Source of the DNA: Hemileia vastatrix
Taxonomy: Eukaryota > Basidiomycota > Pucciniomycetes > Pucciniales > Zaghouaniaceae
Direction: 5' to 3'
DNA: 64,000 bases
NCBI GenBank assembly: GCA_030280995.1
Contig: JASXTE010000011.1
Span: 3,802,501 to 3,866,500 of the forward strand
A program made the translations under genes and the position numbers. The notes under the pieces were generated by a model, which searched no databases, was not told the DNA's origin, and was given only the letters and a program-made list of their open reading frames with translations. Shown one piece after another: positions 35,150 through 47,020 of this stretch. How positions within the stretch are numbered: position 1 is the stretch's first letter; every line of letters starts with the position of its first letter.

Positions 35150-35623
35150 TTTCAGCCTGGGTATTCCCAGGACTGAGTAAAAATTTCTCATAAATTATGT
35201 TAAACACATGTATTACACAAGGGGAAAATAATTAAAAGTATACAAGATGGATACATAAGTGAAATTAATGATTTAATTTAATATTTGCCATTATAATACC
35301 TCATATACATGCATATATCCACCTTTTATAGGTTTTATGTACTTAATATTAAGTTTCAATATGTCAGTTGAATATTAAGAATCTGAAACATAAGGATACA
35401 TAAGTTTTAAGTAAACTTAAAGCTGTTGTTTTAATTTTTTATGGAAAAAAAAGAAATGTGGTTTAAATCACTTAAAAGTTGAATATATGCACTATAAATT
35501 TAATAATATTGAAAATATGCCTTGACATATCAATTTTTCTTAATTAGGACTATTTATTTGGCTACTTAAATGCATAAAAATAACACTTTTTAAACTTGAT
35601 TTTTTATTCCAAAAATGGCTTCT
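35150..35623 (+). repeat. truncated 3' LTR of element C
   Basis: TTTCAGCCTGGGTATTC... aligns with 30404-30880 up to AAAAATGGCTTC, then the match stops exactly where TGTCATGCGCC (LTR E/F) starts. Confidence 0.85.
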
Positions 35624-36400
35624 TGTCATGCGCCATGTGGCACTTGCAGCAAAAGAAAATCTTTTAATCCATATATTGACACCAAAATACATAATCAAAG
35701 CACATAAAGCAACATCTACCTTTCAACTGCTTTTCTCCTTTGTTGTCTCAATTAAAACACAATAGCAACTGCACTATCTAAACCTTAAATCCAAATTAGT
35801 CAATCATCTGGTTTTACTTTTCAACTTTAAGCAAATGCAGAGTATATTAGTTCTTGGATAAATAGTATAGTTTTCATGTTACATTGTTGTATAATTAAGG
35901 GAAGTTAAAGGTCTGTGAGTAGGAATAGGAGTAAGGTTAAAGGATCTGTGGGTTATAATAGAGGGTCAGTGATAAATTAAGGGCAGATAATTAAAGGGAT
36001 CAAGGTGAGGTGGAGTTGTCTATATAATTGGGGAGATTTGGTTTGAAACTCCCTAAAATTAAATTATAATATTGTTGTGATATTAATTAAAATTATATAA
36101 AGCTATTATTTTTTCCTACCTTTCTCAATAATCGATTTCTGCTCAAACTCTTAAAACTCCTAAGTCCCTTTTGGTTATTAAGTTTCAACCCTTTGTGAGA
36201 TTCCTTAAATTTAAGTGCTACTCTACCATACATTATTATTCACCTCAAACTTTCCTCAAAGAAAATAATTTATCTTTGATGTAACTTTAAATCACTTCCT
36301 CAAAGTAATCCTCTTTACTTCAAAGTAGTTCTCAGTCACTCTTATCAAACTCACTTACTCAGGAGCACCCTCAACCTTGTATGTAGGCTGTCCTGTGACA
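35624..36400 (+). repeat. probable 5' LTR of element F (777 bp)
   Basis: Begins TGTCATGCGCC and ends GTCCTGTGACA, with TGTCA/TGACA inverted ends. It contains a TATA-like TATATAATTGGGGAG near 36021 and interrupts the C LTR. It is assigned to element F because the sequence after it (36401-36459) plus 55425 onward leads into a Ty3/gypsy gag. The second LTR is not in the window. Confidence 0.6.
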
Positions 36401-36459
36401 GTATAATTTAATTCTGCATAGTTCCAATTTTTGACTCATACTACTACAAATTTTGGCAG
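36401..36459 (+). other. element F leader up to the D insertion
   Basis: Short AT-rich sequence ending TTTTGGCAG. Its last four bases (GCAG) are read as one decayed copy of element D's target duplication; the other is GTGG at 55425-55428. Confidence 0.45.
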
Positions 36460-37810
36460 TGTAAAAAGTTCTAAAGTACTAAGCAGTAGAAACAATGCGA
36501 GATGGGTTGGTTCTTCTTTTCAACTTCTAAAAAAGAAGCACCTGCCACTTTTATTTTAAAGACAGCATAATAATGTGTAATACTAATATCTGACCAGATA
36601 GTTTATAAGTTGAGAGATAAGTTAAAAGATAAGGAAGAACAAATATCAATATATGGATATTTCTACTCTTAATAAGCGCTAGTATCCACAGCTACTCCCT
36701 CTTGAAGCGCTCTCTTTAAATACGCCTTATTATAGAAATAAAATAACTCTAATAATAGTTTATCCTACTGAATATATATATTCTCTCTGTGTTGCACTTT
36801 TTCACTATACTATATGAAATACACACACAGACGCACAAACTCTAAAAGACTCAGAATATATCTAACATGTTCTTAAACACTTAATCACAGAAAAATCCAA
36901 TCTCTTACTGTTATCAGAGTAACCACAAAAATAGACAAATTGCTATATATCACAATATATTTCAAAAGTATATAATATGAGGCTCTAATGTTTGTAATCA
37001 AATGACTTATTTGAACAATAATTTCTCTACCTAACTACTCTCCTCCTCTCATTAGATAGCCTTTCCTTCTTATATTTTTAAGCGCTCCAGACACGGTTCC
37101 CAAGTGGATCTCCAGTGCTGTCTCTAGCACCACATTAGTAAAACAATAACTAATCGATTAGTAAACTTAATACACTGCTTTTAACAACTACATTGCCTAA
37201 AAGTACCCTATGCTTACTAAAACTAGTATTAACTTGTTTCACTCATGTTCCACATGCATGCTTATGACTGTAACTTGCATTGTTTCAGCACTACTTCCCA
37301 TGTTGACACCTTTCAGTGCTGATCCTTGTCTCTTCAACTCTTGGTTGGTTTTTTTATGATCAAGTCTCCATCCTCATTGCTTCATTACTAAGTCCATAGT
37401 TCTGAAAATTCACTTAACTAGTTGGCCTCTGCAACTTACATTACCTGTTTCAGTAAGTTAACACACTAGCCACTGTGCAGTATACTATGTACTTGAGGCC
37501 TTACTTGAGGCATAATTCCTTCCTTAATGCTTAAAACACAATTATTGGAAAATCCAAATCCATAATGTTCAGTGCTTGCAATCCTAAGTTGATAACACAT
37601 AATTCCCTTTGTGCAGCACATCTTGCTGTGAAATCCGAGTGCACAGAACCTAAATCCTCTTATGCGCTTCTCTTTCCCTTTGTTATTTTAAAACCATAAT
37701 CAAATATTTATAATAGAACTATCTACTGTGATATTATTCCCCTTTGTTCTTCCTGGGCTACACAAGCTGATTTATCTAAAAGAAAAGTTACCTGCAATGC
37801 GTGTACCACA
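36460..37810 (-). repeat. 3' LTR of element D
   Basis: On the plus strand TGTAAAAAGTTCTAAAG... to ...GTACCACA. It resembles the right LTR (49549-55424) more than the solo copy at 42245, for example in the stretch with GTTTCAGTAAGTTA and CACACTAGCC. Confidence 0.85.
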
Positions 37811-37820
37811 TCCTTTCTCT
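37811..37820 (-). promoter_or_regulatory. polypurine tract of element D
   Basis: AGAGAAAGGA on the minus strand, directly before the LTR start TGTGGTAC. No such tract flanks the solo LTR at 43538. Confidence 0.6.
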
Positions 37821-38979
37821 ACATGGGACTGTCCCCAGGAGTTTAAAAATACCCTGTGCTTTGCAGCATTTCAATCCTCCATCTTCCAACTTCTTCTTCA
37901 TTTTCTATAAATAACCATCATTGTCATTTCCTTCTTCTTCTACTACATAGTTATATCCTCTTATATTTTTGTATTCCTTTTTATTTATAATTTATAAAAA
38001 ATGAACACAGAAAACACTACCATTAATTATGAGAATACCACCAACTTCGTGAACGCTATCTGACAGTTTGTGCACACGTATCCACCTGCTGCTCCTCCCA
38101 TGACTCCAGTCACTATGCTGATGGGTAGGACAAGATGCACCTGCCGCATCAAAAATGGCATAAGCCCCTTCCACTTTTCAAAAGTCCGCTGTGGCAACAC
38201 TTATTTTAATGTAAGTTTTACTTCATTTTTATTCCTTTCTTTTCATCCTATCATTACTAACTTCCATTTCCCTTTTTTTTCCAGTCATGCAATTTCTGCA
38301 AAAGTTGAAAAAAGAAATGTAGCTACAATGGGCCGCCCACAGTTGCGCATCTAGACTCCAATGCTGCTACCACGGACATGATGAGTCAGATGACAATCAA
38401 GCACCCTGCGCCTGCTCCAACTACACCACCTAACAACAAACGTGTCAAGGTTGGTTTCTGAGCGCCTACTCCCAGTAGTGTTGCTTCAATTCCTAGATCA
38501 CTCTTTTCAGAAGAGAGTATCCACACTGTAAGTTACTTTCTCTTCTTTTTCCTCTTCTGACCTAACACTAACACCCTTACTTTCTTTTCTAGGATGCGCC
38601 AGCCACTCCTTATGCTAAGACGCCTCCTCCGCCAAAAAATTTGCTGTTCTTTCCTGCTCTGGAAGAAGATCCCCTCTAGGATTCCTCTCCTCTTCCAGAG
38701 TGCGCACCTCGTTTGCTGACTCCTTACTGGACTGCCATGCAGCCAGCTGGTGATGCCTCCATCCCGGAAAATTGGCCCATTGATACCCCTTCACTTGACA
38801 ACAAAGCAGAGCCCGTCATGGCTTGAAACTGGAAATTTTAAGAGCATATTGCCTGTGCACCATTCAATGCAACCATGCGTTATGGTAAGGTAAACTATTA
38901 CAGTCGCCTTGCTGTAAGCAGAATCCAGAGGAGATGTGTGGATTTAGCTGAAAACCCCGTCCTTCCAAAAAAAATAACA

Positions 38980-39905
38980 AAATGGGAATTCTAAATCACT
39001 AAGATACCCAGTCTACTTGGATCTGATTGATAAAAATATGAAACTCTGATATGTTTAACGCTTATTGAGATTTAAATAAAAGTGGCTGTTGAGAAAGAAA
39101 TACTGATTACAACAATTAAGGTGTACCAGTGAAAGATCTGAAAAGATTGACTTTTATGTTTTTATAATAATTTGAATTTTTATGAGACAGCAATAATCAA
39201 GTCCCAGTGATGAAGACCTTTCTAAAGATACCCTATATGAAGTGTGATTTAAATTGTTGAGTAGTATTTCTAAAATGCTATATATAAAATATAATGTTAT
39301 AAGGGTATTAAAATTTTATTTAATTTGTTGAGTAATAAAAAAATGAGACCGTGGTGGTTAAAGATTAAGCTGTATGATGTATTACCCCCCCTCAATTTCG
39401 AGTTTGAGAGGCTCTTAAGTATTCCTAGTCACGTGCCTAAGTTTTCCCCTCCAGAGCTCTCCCAGAGTCAATCCGGAGCCTGTACGGAGTCCGTACGGAG
39501 TCCGTCCGGACGTCCGGACTCAATTAGAACCTTTAAAACTATAATAAAAAATCTAGAAAAACTACACATGATAGAGCCACTTCCCCTTTACATTCCAAAC
39601 TAATTTTCGTAGTCTGAGCAGCTCTAATTACCCCGTCAAAATTCATCGAAGTTAAGTAATTTCTGAATATGTAAATATTTCTATAAATCTTTAAAATTCA
39701 TTTAAAAATATAAGAAAAATAGTAAAAATTCTGGAAAAATTTCCCAAGGTTCATGAGTGACTCGACTTGATACTTATAAAATTTTCAGACCGTAAAAATA
39801 AGTTTTTTCCGTAAAATAAATTGATTTCGTGTAGGCATTTTGCTTTTAACCAAATTTCTTTATATTTAAAACTCAAATAAATTAAATAAAATCCTTTTAT
39901 AACAT
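38980..39905. mobile_element. unclassified 926-bp insertion with 7-bp duplication
   Basis: AATAACA occurs at 38973-38979 and again at 39906-39912. Removing the insert and one copy restores the reading frame of accessory gene 1 (PKKIT then PILHAV). The insert has no coding region, is AT-rich, and carries a short CpG-rich island at 39473-39520. No terminal inverted repeats or poly(A) tail that would settle its class were seen. Confidence 0.7.
39484..39519. repeat. CpG-rich palindromic block inside the 926-bp insertion
   Basis: Two direct copies of ACGGAGTCCGT (39484-39494, 39495-39505), each nearly palindromic, overlap a perfect 16-bp palindrome, GTCCGGACGTCCGGAC (39504-39519). Such CpG density is exceptional in this AT-rich window. 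Confidence 0.85.
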
Positions 39906-40209
39906 AATAACACCAATCTTGCACGCCGTAATAACTACATTTACGTACTTAGGTGCCATACTAAACTTTAGGCTACCACAGCGTCAAATGAACAACATGT
40001 TCTCTGCCGTCAAGGAATTCCTTGAGGCAGTCCCAGTCTATACTTGCGCCGGGTATAACCAACGTACACAGCTAATTGCTACCTTGCAACAAAACCTGCA
40101 AGAGGCTGTTAATGACTGGGTTTTCTGCATCCCAATCTTTCATGACACACACTACAAAAAATCTTCTTTTTCTTTATTTTTTATTCACTTTGTATCTTTC
40201 TTCCTATAA

Positions 40210-40678
40210 TCTGTACATAGCCTGTAAAAAAAGTAATAAAATATCTTATATTCTCATCTTAAATTCTTTGTGAGAGTTCTTTAACTACAAGATGAGCTTC
40301 CAACAAAAGAAATCGTCCTTCTTCCAAACTTTCCAGAGCACCCTTTTACTAAGTGCTTCTCAAAGATGAAACAACAAAAAACAAAAAAAAACTTAAAATC
40401 AGCGCTACTCCCTATAGCAGAAAATTGATCCTCTGCGTCATATATGCATGAGTTCCCTTGAAGTCTTCAGATCTTTTCAATATATGACTTTCCCATGACT
40501 GCAACAAATTCCACTTTTCCCTTGAATCCCTTTTTCTATGACAAAAATCCTTCACATCTTCCTTAGAGACCATTCAATGCTCAAGTCAGATATTGTGCAA
40601 CTAGTGTCTTTTTTATAATGCCATTCTTAGCCTATAAATAGCCCATCTAATAATCACCATTTCCATTATATTTGTATC
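40210..40678. other. spacer between the two antisense accessory genes, no gene seen
   Basis: Holds AT-rich sequence and short open frames without similarity to anything recognised. It may include the 3' UTR of gene 1 and the promoter or first exon of gene 2. Confidence 0.4.
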
Positions 40679-41492
40679 ATGACTCAATACCGCACTGTTC
40701 CCAGAGATCAAGCATGATCTTTCTGAAAATGTCCCAATTTCCATTGCACCTTTTCTAGACTGCAGGGGTATGCCTCCTTTAGATCTTCTTGCAATAACTG
40801 TTTCAGATATCATAAGACTTGTAACACCTCCCTAAATCAAAATAGTCCTCAGCCTACTGTCTACATTATTTTCCCACCTAGTTCCACCAGTAGCACTCCT
40901 ACAATAACTACTATTAGTCTTACCAGCATTAATTCTTCTCCCATTACTGATGTCCCTTACAAATCATCATCACCTCCCACTTGTTTCAGGCACAAAATAT
41001 CCATTCAGCCTAGTGCTGCACCTTCTTCTGCCCAAAGTTCCAATTCTTTTATGCATTCAGGCTCCTCTACAGCTGCTCCGGACATTTTTACTGTCTCCGT
41101 GCCATCAGCGGGCCCCCATAACTTACTGGAAATTAAGTTCCTTTCATTAAACTTACGCCTCTGTTACCTACTGACTCCTGTTCTATCTTTTAGGCTTCAG
41201 AGAATCCATCTCCCTGGGATGGGTTCCTGTTCCACTACCCTTTGTACATACCATTCAAATGTTTACCAGACTTTGCCTTATATACAATGCTATGTATCTA
41301 TCCTATAATCACACACCAGCCTTTTCTAATGCTGAGCTCAAAGCTCGTTATACCCATATAGAAATGATAGGTCAGCTAATGAATGAGATCAGTTCTTTGA
41401 CTATTCTTGGATTCCCTGCTAATCCTTGTTGCTTCATCGTTCCTGAAGAATGGAAAGGATATCCTAATAGCTTTAACAAAAAAACTGAATAA
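40679..41492 (+). pseudogene. antisense accessory gene 2 of element D, at least two exons
   Basis: A plausible start is ATG 40679 (MTQYRTVPRDQA), soon followed by stops, then a Ser/Thr/Pro-rich stretch (40850-41120). The last exon is better supported: acceptor TTCTATCTTTTAG ending at 41193, then FRESISLGWVPVPLPFVHTI, NAELKARYTHIEMIGQLMNE and CCFIVPEEWKGYP, ending at TAA 41492. No family recognised. It is antisense to pol and lies between gene 1 and the pol C-terminus. The upstream exon boundaries are uncertain. Confidence 0.4.
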
Positions 41493-42159
41493 TCCACTAG
41501 CAATTTCCCAATAAGCCTTCTTTTTTCAATATCTCTGTACATAGTCTCCATCTTTTACTATGCCTTTAAATAAAAATCCTAGACATGGTACTATTCTTTT
41601 ACACCTGTCTTCAATATTAGTTGTCTTTTATATTTGGAGTGCCTAACTTTTCTCCCTCTACTTTATTTAAAAGACTATAGACCCTGTAAAAAATCATAGA
41701 ATAAACTTTAAACATTAAAAATTTTACCACCTTCACCACAATACAAAAATACATTATGTAAATAAGTTATTGAACTGTAGAGCACCTCATCTATAAATTA
41801 TTATTCCACTCCTGGTTGATTAACCCATTGGCTGAATTCCCAGTGTCTTTTGCGTTTACATGGTACATATCTCCTTCAATACATTTACCTATTTTGTCAT
41901 GTCTCCTCAAACAATGAAAATATAAGATTCCATTTCTCTCTATGTTCTCATCTGAGCACTTATTCCAGTTGCCTGTTCAGCCATAGTCCTCCTAACTTTC
42001 AGTTAGTGCCCTCTATCCCTCACAACTGCGTCAAATCCTCCTGCGAGTCCTCTTAGAAAAATAAAACTTAAACATAACTTGTTAGTTTAACCTCTTCCTG
42101 GAGGAAATATAAAAAAATCATAAAAAGAGCATTGATAGTTTAGCCTCTTCCAGGAGGTT
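41493..42159. other. non-coding part of element D between accessory gene 2 and pol
   Basis: No gene. Near 42090-42190 three short imperfect hairpins of the form CCTC(N6)GAGG occur (CCTCTTCCTGGAGG, CCTCTTCCAGGAGG, CATTCCGGAGG). These lie just after the pol stop on the minus strand and could be 3' UTR structure. Confidence 0.4.
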
Positions 42160-44637
42160 ATTCTGGTAGTTTTCCCTCATTCCGGAGGTTATTCTGTACC
42201 ACTGGAGCACCCCTTGGGTAGAATCTTTTGATATGATGTGCTGCTGTAGAGAGTTCTAAAGTACTAAGCAGTAGAAAAAAATGCGAGATGGGTTGGTTCT
42301 CCTTTTTAATTTCTAAAAAGAAGTGCCTGCCACTCTTATTTTTAAAGACAGCACAATAATGTGTAACATAAATATCTGATTAGAAAGTTTATAAGTTGAG
42401 AGATAAGTAAAAGATCAGGAAAAACAAATATTACTATCTGGATATTTCTATTCTTAACAAGCGCTAATATCCACAGCTACTCCCTCTTGAAGCGCTCTCT
42501 TTGAATATGCCTTATTATAGCAATAAAATAACTCTAATAATAGTCAATCCTACTGAATCTATATATTCTCTCTATGCTGCATTTTTCCACTATACTATAT
42601 GAAATACACACACGGATGCGCGAATGACAAAGACTCAGAAATATCTCTAATATTATTCTCAAAAAAATTACCACAGAAAAATTAATATCTTATACTTGAC
42701 TTCACAATTATTAACTAATCGTATGTTAACTAATTATTTGTCAATTGTTATTATTTTTCCTACTCGATGTCCTTCTTTTATTGTATAGTCCTCCTTTTTT
42801 ATATTTTTCCAGTGCTCAAGACACAGTTCCCTAGTGGATCTCCAGAGCTGGCTCTAGTGCCACATTAGTAAAACAATAACTATTCTATAAGTAAACTACG
42901 TACATCGCTTGTAGCAACTACAGCACCTAACTGCACCCTATTCTTACTAACACTAGTTTTTAACTTGTTTCACTCATACTCCATATACGCGCTCTTGACT
43001 ATACCTTTGTTTTGTTTCAGCGCTACTACCAAGTTTGACCCATTCTAATGCTGACCCTAGTCCCCTTGACTCTTGGGTAGTTTTCTTTTGTGATCGAGTC
43101 CCCATGCTCCTCGCCTCATTACTAGTCGATAGTCCTGGTAATTTACTTGACTATTTAGACTCTGCAACTTACGTTACTTGTCTCAATAATTATAGCACTT
43201 GCCGCAGTGCAGTATATTATGCACTTGAGTCCTCCTTAAGCCATAACTCCTTCCTTAATGCGTAACGCACAATTATTGGAAAACCCAAATCCATATTGTT
43301 TAGCGCTTGCGGTCCTAAATGGATAACACACAATTACCCATTGTGCGGCACATCCCGCTGCAAAATCCGAGCGCACAGACCCTAAATCTTTTTTTTGCGC
43401 TTCTATTTCCCTTTCTTGAAACACACATATACATATTATATTTTAATACTATCTACGGCGCTAACTCCCCTTTTGTTCTACCTGGACTACGCGCGTTGAT
43501 TGGTCCAAAACCACACTTCCTGCGAGGCGCGTACCACACCGCTACATGTCACTTACATTCAGCACCATCCAATTCCTCCAGTAAATAAGACCCTCCAATT
43601 ATTTGCTTCCTTATCCTAAAAGTACCATTCCATCTGTCAGCAAAAATTTTACCCCATTGGCTTTCTAGACTTCTATTATAGACCAAAACCAAATCTCCTG
43701 GTTTCAATGGCTTCCTCAATCTATGCACTAAAAGCTCATCCCAATGTTTAACTGATTTGTCCAGGAACCCATCTTTCCTTTCAAGTTGTGCTACCCTCGC
43801 TAACATTAAATCTTCAGTCGAGCGCACTTGATCCCAATCACATCCTAGAAAAGATCCAGCCTCTAGAAAATAGTTAGTACCACCCTTTGACCAAACATAA
43901 GTTCATACAGTGAAAACCCAGTTGTACTTTTAACTGAAATACTATCTGCAAAAAAAAGCTAATAGCAAGTATTTCTTCCACTTGGCAGCATTATTTCTGC
44001 ATAACTTAACCAACGCATCCTTTATAAATTGATTCCCTCTTTCTACCATTCCTTCTGCTTCAGAATAATATGGTGTTTAAACCCATAGCTTAGCCCCTAT
44101 ATCTTTGACTACATCTTGGAATTCTCCAGAAAATTCAGTGCCTCAATCCACATTTACCATTTCTATTACCCCATACCTATAAATCCATTCTCTCTTTAAG
44201 AATTCAGCTACATTACTTGCCTTAAGGTTTATCAAAGACCCTGCTTCAGCCCATTCTGATAGATAATCCCTGGCTACTACCAAGTATTTAAAGGACCCTT
44301 CTTTTATATGAGCTGCATCTAAACTGATCCTACCAAAAACAGTATCTTTGCCTGTTGCTCAACCTTTCTCTTTTGGCTTTCTGTAACTCCTGCTCTGACA
44401 TTCTGGACAAGTTTAACCCAATTTCTTACCTTGTCCTTCATATTGGTCCACCAGAATCTTTCCCTGACTCTGAAATACAACTCATCTTGACCTCTATGAC
44501 CTAAATTTTCATGCAACTCCCTGAGTATTTTCTCCTTCTTTTCCCTAGTTTAAATGACTAATTGAAGAAGCAAAGACTTATTCCTCCATAACTTCCCATC
44601 TTAAATAAAATAGCTTTTAGTGCACTTCTCAATATTG
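42160..44637 (-). pseudogene. integrase and pol C-terminus of element D, split by the solo LTR
   Basis: Pieces on the minus strand: HENLGHRGQDELYFRVRERF and WWTNMKDKVRNW (44516-44400), the zinc-finger part of integrase with its last Cys region damaged; core remnants about 44330-43880 (stops and frame changes); and the C-terminal domain (43827-43549) with KPLKPGDLVLVYN, DRWNGTFRIRK and SYLLEELDGAE. After the solo LTR, HHIKRFYPRGA (42238-42205) completes the protein, ending at TAA near 42160. The class resembles fungal Ty3/gypsy integrases without a chromodomain. Inactive. Confidence 0.75.
42245..43538 (-). repeat. solo D-family LTR inserted in the pol C-terminus of element D
   Basis: 1294 bp, plus-strand TGTAGAGAGTTCTAAAG... 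to ...GTACCACA. Flanks on the minus strand are GCGG upstream and GCAG downstream, read as a 4-bp duplication with one CpG transition. Removing the LTR and one copy joins the frame HVAAHHIKRFYPRG. The copy is clearly diverged from element D's own LTRs and retains more CpG, so it belongs to another subfamily. Confidence 0.8.
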
Positions 44638-44648
44638 CGCCAAACCTT

Positions 44649-45573
44649 TTAATCACAAATCACTTGTCGACTACTACCTTCCAAATATAACCTTAACAAT
44701 TCTGCTTCCTCATCAGTAGGTGCATCATCTTCAGAATACTCCCCATTCTCCGGATGAGTATTACTATCTTGGCTTCCCCTTGAGCCGTCTAATTCTTCCG
44801 CTGTCTTGTCCAGCACACTCCTTGTCACTACATTAACTTCAGCATTCCCTAAACCCAGTTGCGGACTACCTTTGCTACAAACATCCTTTGTGTCATAATC
44901 ATCTAGTTTATTGTCTTTGTGGACGCCCCGTAACGTTACTAGTTTATTGTCTTTGCCAAAGCCTCTATCAAATCCTTCATAACAATAATCTATCCCATTT
45001 AACCATCTTTTATCTTCTCTGAATTCCTCAGATTCTGAGTCTTCTTCAAACAACAGCCTTCTGGATAACAAATCTGGCATTGTGAAAGACTTCCCTCGCT
45101 TATGCACTAAGTAAAAAGAAAATAAAAAAAATCTGCACCACCCACCTAGTTATAGGCACATCTGGAAAACCTGGGCTACTAATCATTTGCAACAACAATA
45201 GTGCATCAACCTGCAACTCAAAATGTTGCCCCCAAAGCATCCACTGTAGCTTCTTAAGCATTTTTACTACTCCACATAACTTCAGCTTAGACTGAGAGTA
45301 CCTAGAATCCACTTTATTAAAAGTCTTAGATTTGTAAAGTACAGGCCTGTCATTACCTTCCTCATCCTCCTGCATCAAAACTGCGCCTACTGCAAACACA
45401 CTAGAATCCACCTCTAGAGTAATTTTCACAGTGCCTGGTCCATATTCCAATCTTTTGAAAAGGATATCTTTTCCTACAATCCTTTTTAATAACTCAAATG
45501 ACTCTTCACATTCCTCTATCCAATCCCATACAACATCTTTCCTTGTTAAGTGCCTTATAGGTGAATACAGCAA
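44649..45573 (-). pseudogene. RNase H region and linker of element D pol
   Basis: Two pieces: 45573-45100 with EECEESFELLKRIVG, LEVDSSVFAVGAVLMQED and RPVLYKSKTFNKVDSRYSQ (RNase H-like, as in Ty3 elements where the first Asp sits in a D-S-S context), and 45107-44649 with HKRGKSFTMPDLLSRR, the usual end of RNase H, followed by an acidic linker. The two overlap with a frame change near 45105. Confidence 0.75.
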
Positions 45574-45673
45574 AGCAAAATCTCAAATAAACATTCTTAC
45601 ATGTATACAAATGCCTAAAAACCCTCTAACTTCCATAGTATCTCTTGGTCTTGGTCTTGGCCATGTAAGCACC

Positions 45674-47020
45674 TTATTCGTTTTGCTTTTTGGCAATGAT
45701 CCTCCCTTCCTTGCATATCACATGTCCCAGGATATCTACTGCTGGATCACAACAAGAAAACTTGGATCCAGAGATTTTTAATCCTACCTCCTCTATCCTA
45801 AATAGCACTCTCTCCAGGGTAATCACATATTCACAAACAAACCTTCTAATATATGGATTCTCCTCTAACACTTCCCCATCATAGTCACTGGCTGGTCCTT
45901 CTATACCGCCATTATCAATGAAAATTCCCACATGCTCTGGAATTTTGTCCTGCAGTATCCACATCATCTGAGCTTGGTATACCACCATAGAATTTGTTGC
46001 GCCTTGTGGTAACCTTTTCAACCTGAAGCATCCCAGTGATGTTTCAAATGTAGTTGTGGGCCTGGATGATCCATCCAATTCACGCTCATTGTATCCTCCC
46101 ATGATATCATCTAATCCATAAAATGCGCGTCCTGTAAAGGAATTCACAAACTCTTCTGGAGTTGGTGGCATTCCTGCATCCTTTACCATAACCTTTTTCA
46201 TCTCCCTAAGATCATGAACGACCCTCAATTTATCACAGTGCTTAACAACACAAAACACTGGACTTGAATAACTAGACATAGACTGTTCATACAAGCCAGA
46301 CCTTAACCTTGCCCTAATTAATTCTGTATAATCTTCTCTTATAGCGGCTGGTATTGAAAAAGCCTTCTTCTGCCACAGCGCATGAGGTATAACTGGAACA
46401 ATATAAGGTTTACTGTAAGAGTGTTTCAACAAACCTCTTTCCTCTTCAGAAAATGCAATAGCCTTCTCCCTAAGAACCATAACATGTAACAACAACTTCT
46501 TTTCTTCCTGAGATAACCAATCCTCTGGTCCAAAAATAACCATCTGAAGCCTCTCCATTGTGATTCTACTAGTAGGTGTAAATTCAGGTGGAAAATTTGT
46601 TAAAGGAATATCATAAGGATTCCTAGACAGCACTGGCCTCTGAAAAGGAAGATTAAAATCCGGCATTAATACATTTACTGGTTTAACCTTGACAGCTAAT
46701 GGTTTATACTTTGATGCAAAGCAGCGCTTGATGCTTCCTTCATTACTTAAACTCAAACCCCTTCTAATATAACTATGGGTTGTACCTAAATCCTGTTTTT
46801 GTCTTTTCTTTTTAATATAAGTATAACAAAATCCATAATAAAAAAAATCAAAAAGCCTAGGTATTATACATTCTACTGTAGTATTGACAAGACACCTATG
46901 AAGTACCACTTTACGTATCCCCTCTTGTTGGACTGACTGGTCACTATCTGGGTTCCTCTCATCCTGGAAGATAGTAACACCTAAAATGCCAGTCCCTAAT
47001 GAAAATGTTGGAGCCTTCAT
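45674..47020 (-). pseudogene. reverse transcriptase region of element D
   Basis: Minus-strand frame of 448 codons. It includes LRVVHDLREMKKVMV, FVNSFTGRAFYGLDDIMGGY, FRLKRLPQGATNSMVVYQAQ and HVGIFIDNGGIEGP. The catalytic box reads FIDN where this family has FxDD, so the second Asp is lost. The order protease - RT - RNase H - integrase is that of Ty3/gypsy. The frame is long but the enzyme should be dead. Confidence 0.85.

Larger units (their letters stand above)
30404..35623 (+). mobile_element. Ty3/gypsy element, family C, internally deleted, 3' LTR cut
   Basis: A 1496-bp 5' LTR (30404-31899), a leader with ATTGGGGACCTTTCC at 31900, a decayed gag whose coiled coil joins directly to integrase (32494-34982), a purine tract GGGTGGGCAAG, and about 474 bp of the 3' LTR (35150-35623). 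The 3' LTR then stops where element F's LTR begins. Most similar to elements A and B in protein and primer-site sequence. Confidence 0.85.
38001..40209 (+). pseudogene. antisense accessory gene 1 of element D: Cys-rich protein, three exons, interrupted
   Basis: Exons 38001-38210, 38285-38527 and 38593-38979 plus 39913-40209, with GTAAGT donors and TTCCAG/TTCTAG acceptors and consistent phase 0. The protein starts MNTENTTINYENT. It contains a Cys cluster spread over the first intron (RCTCRIKN, VRCGNTYF, SCNFCK, KKKCSYNG), which could bind zinc, a Pro-rich middle and a conserved-looking C-terminal part (RLPQRQMNNMFSAVKEFLEA). Six in-frame stops (38061, 38306, 38459, 38677, 38824, 38838) and a 926-bp insertion at 38980 disable it. 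Each stop is one C-to-T or G-to-A transition from a sense codon. I do not recognise the family. A DNA- or RNA-binding role is only a guess from the Cys cluster. Confidence 0.6.

Noticed and set aside
39473..39520. CpG-rich block as a CpG island promoter of a host gene
   Set aside because: Only about 50 bp long, inside a small insertion, and with no gene start near it on either strand.
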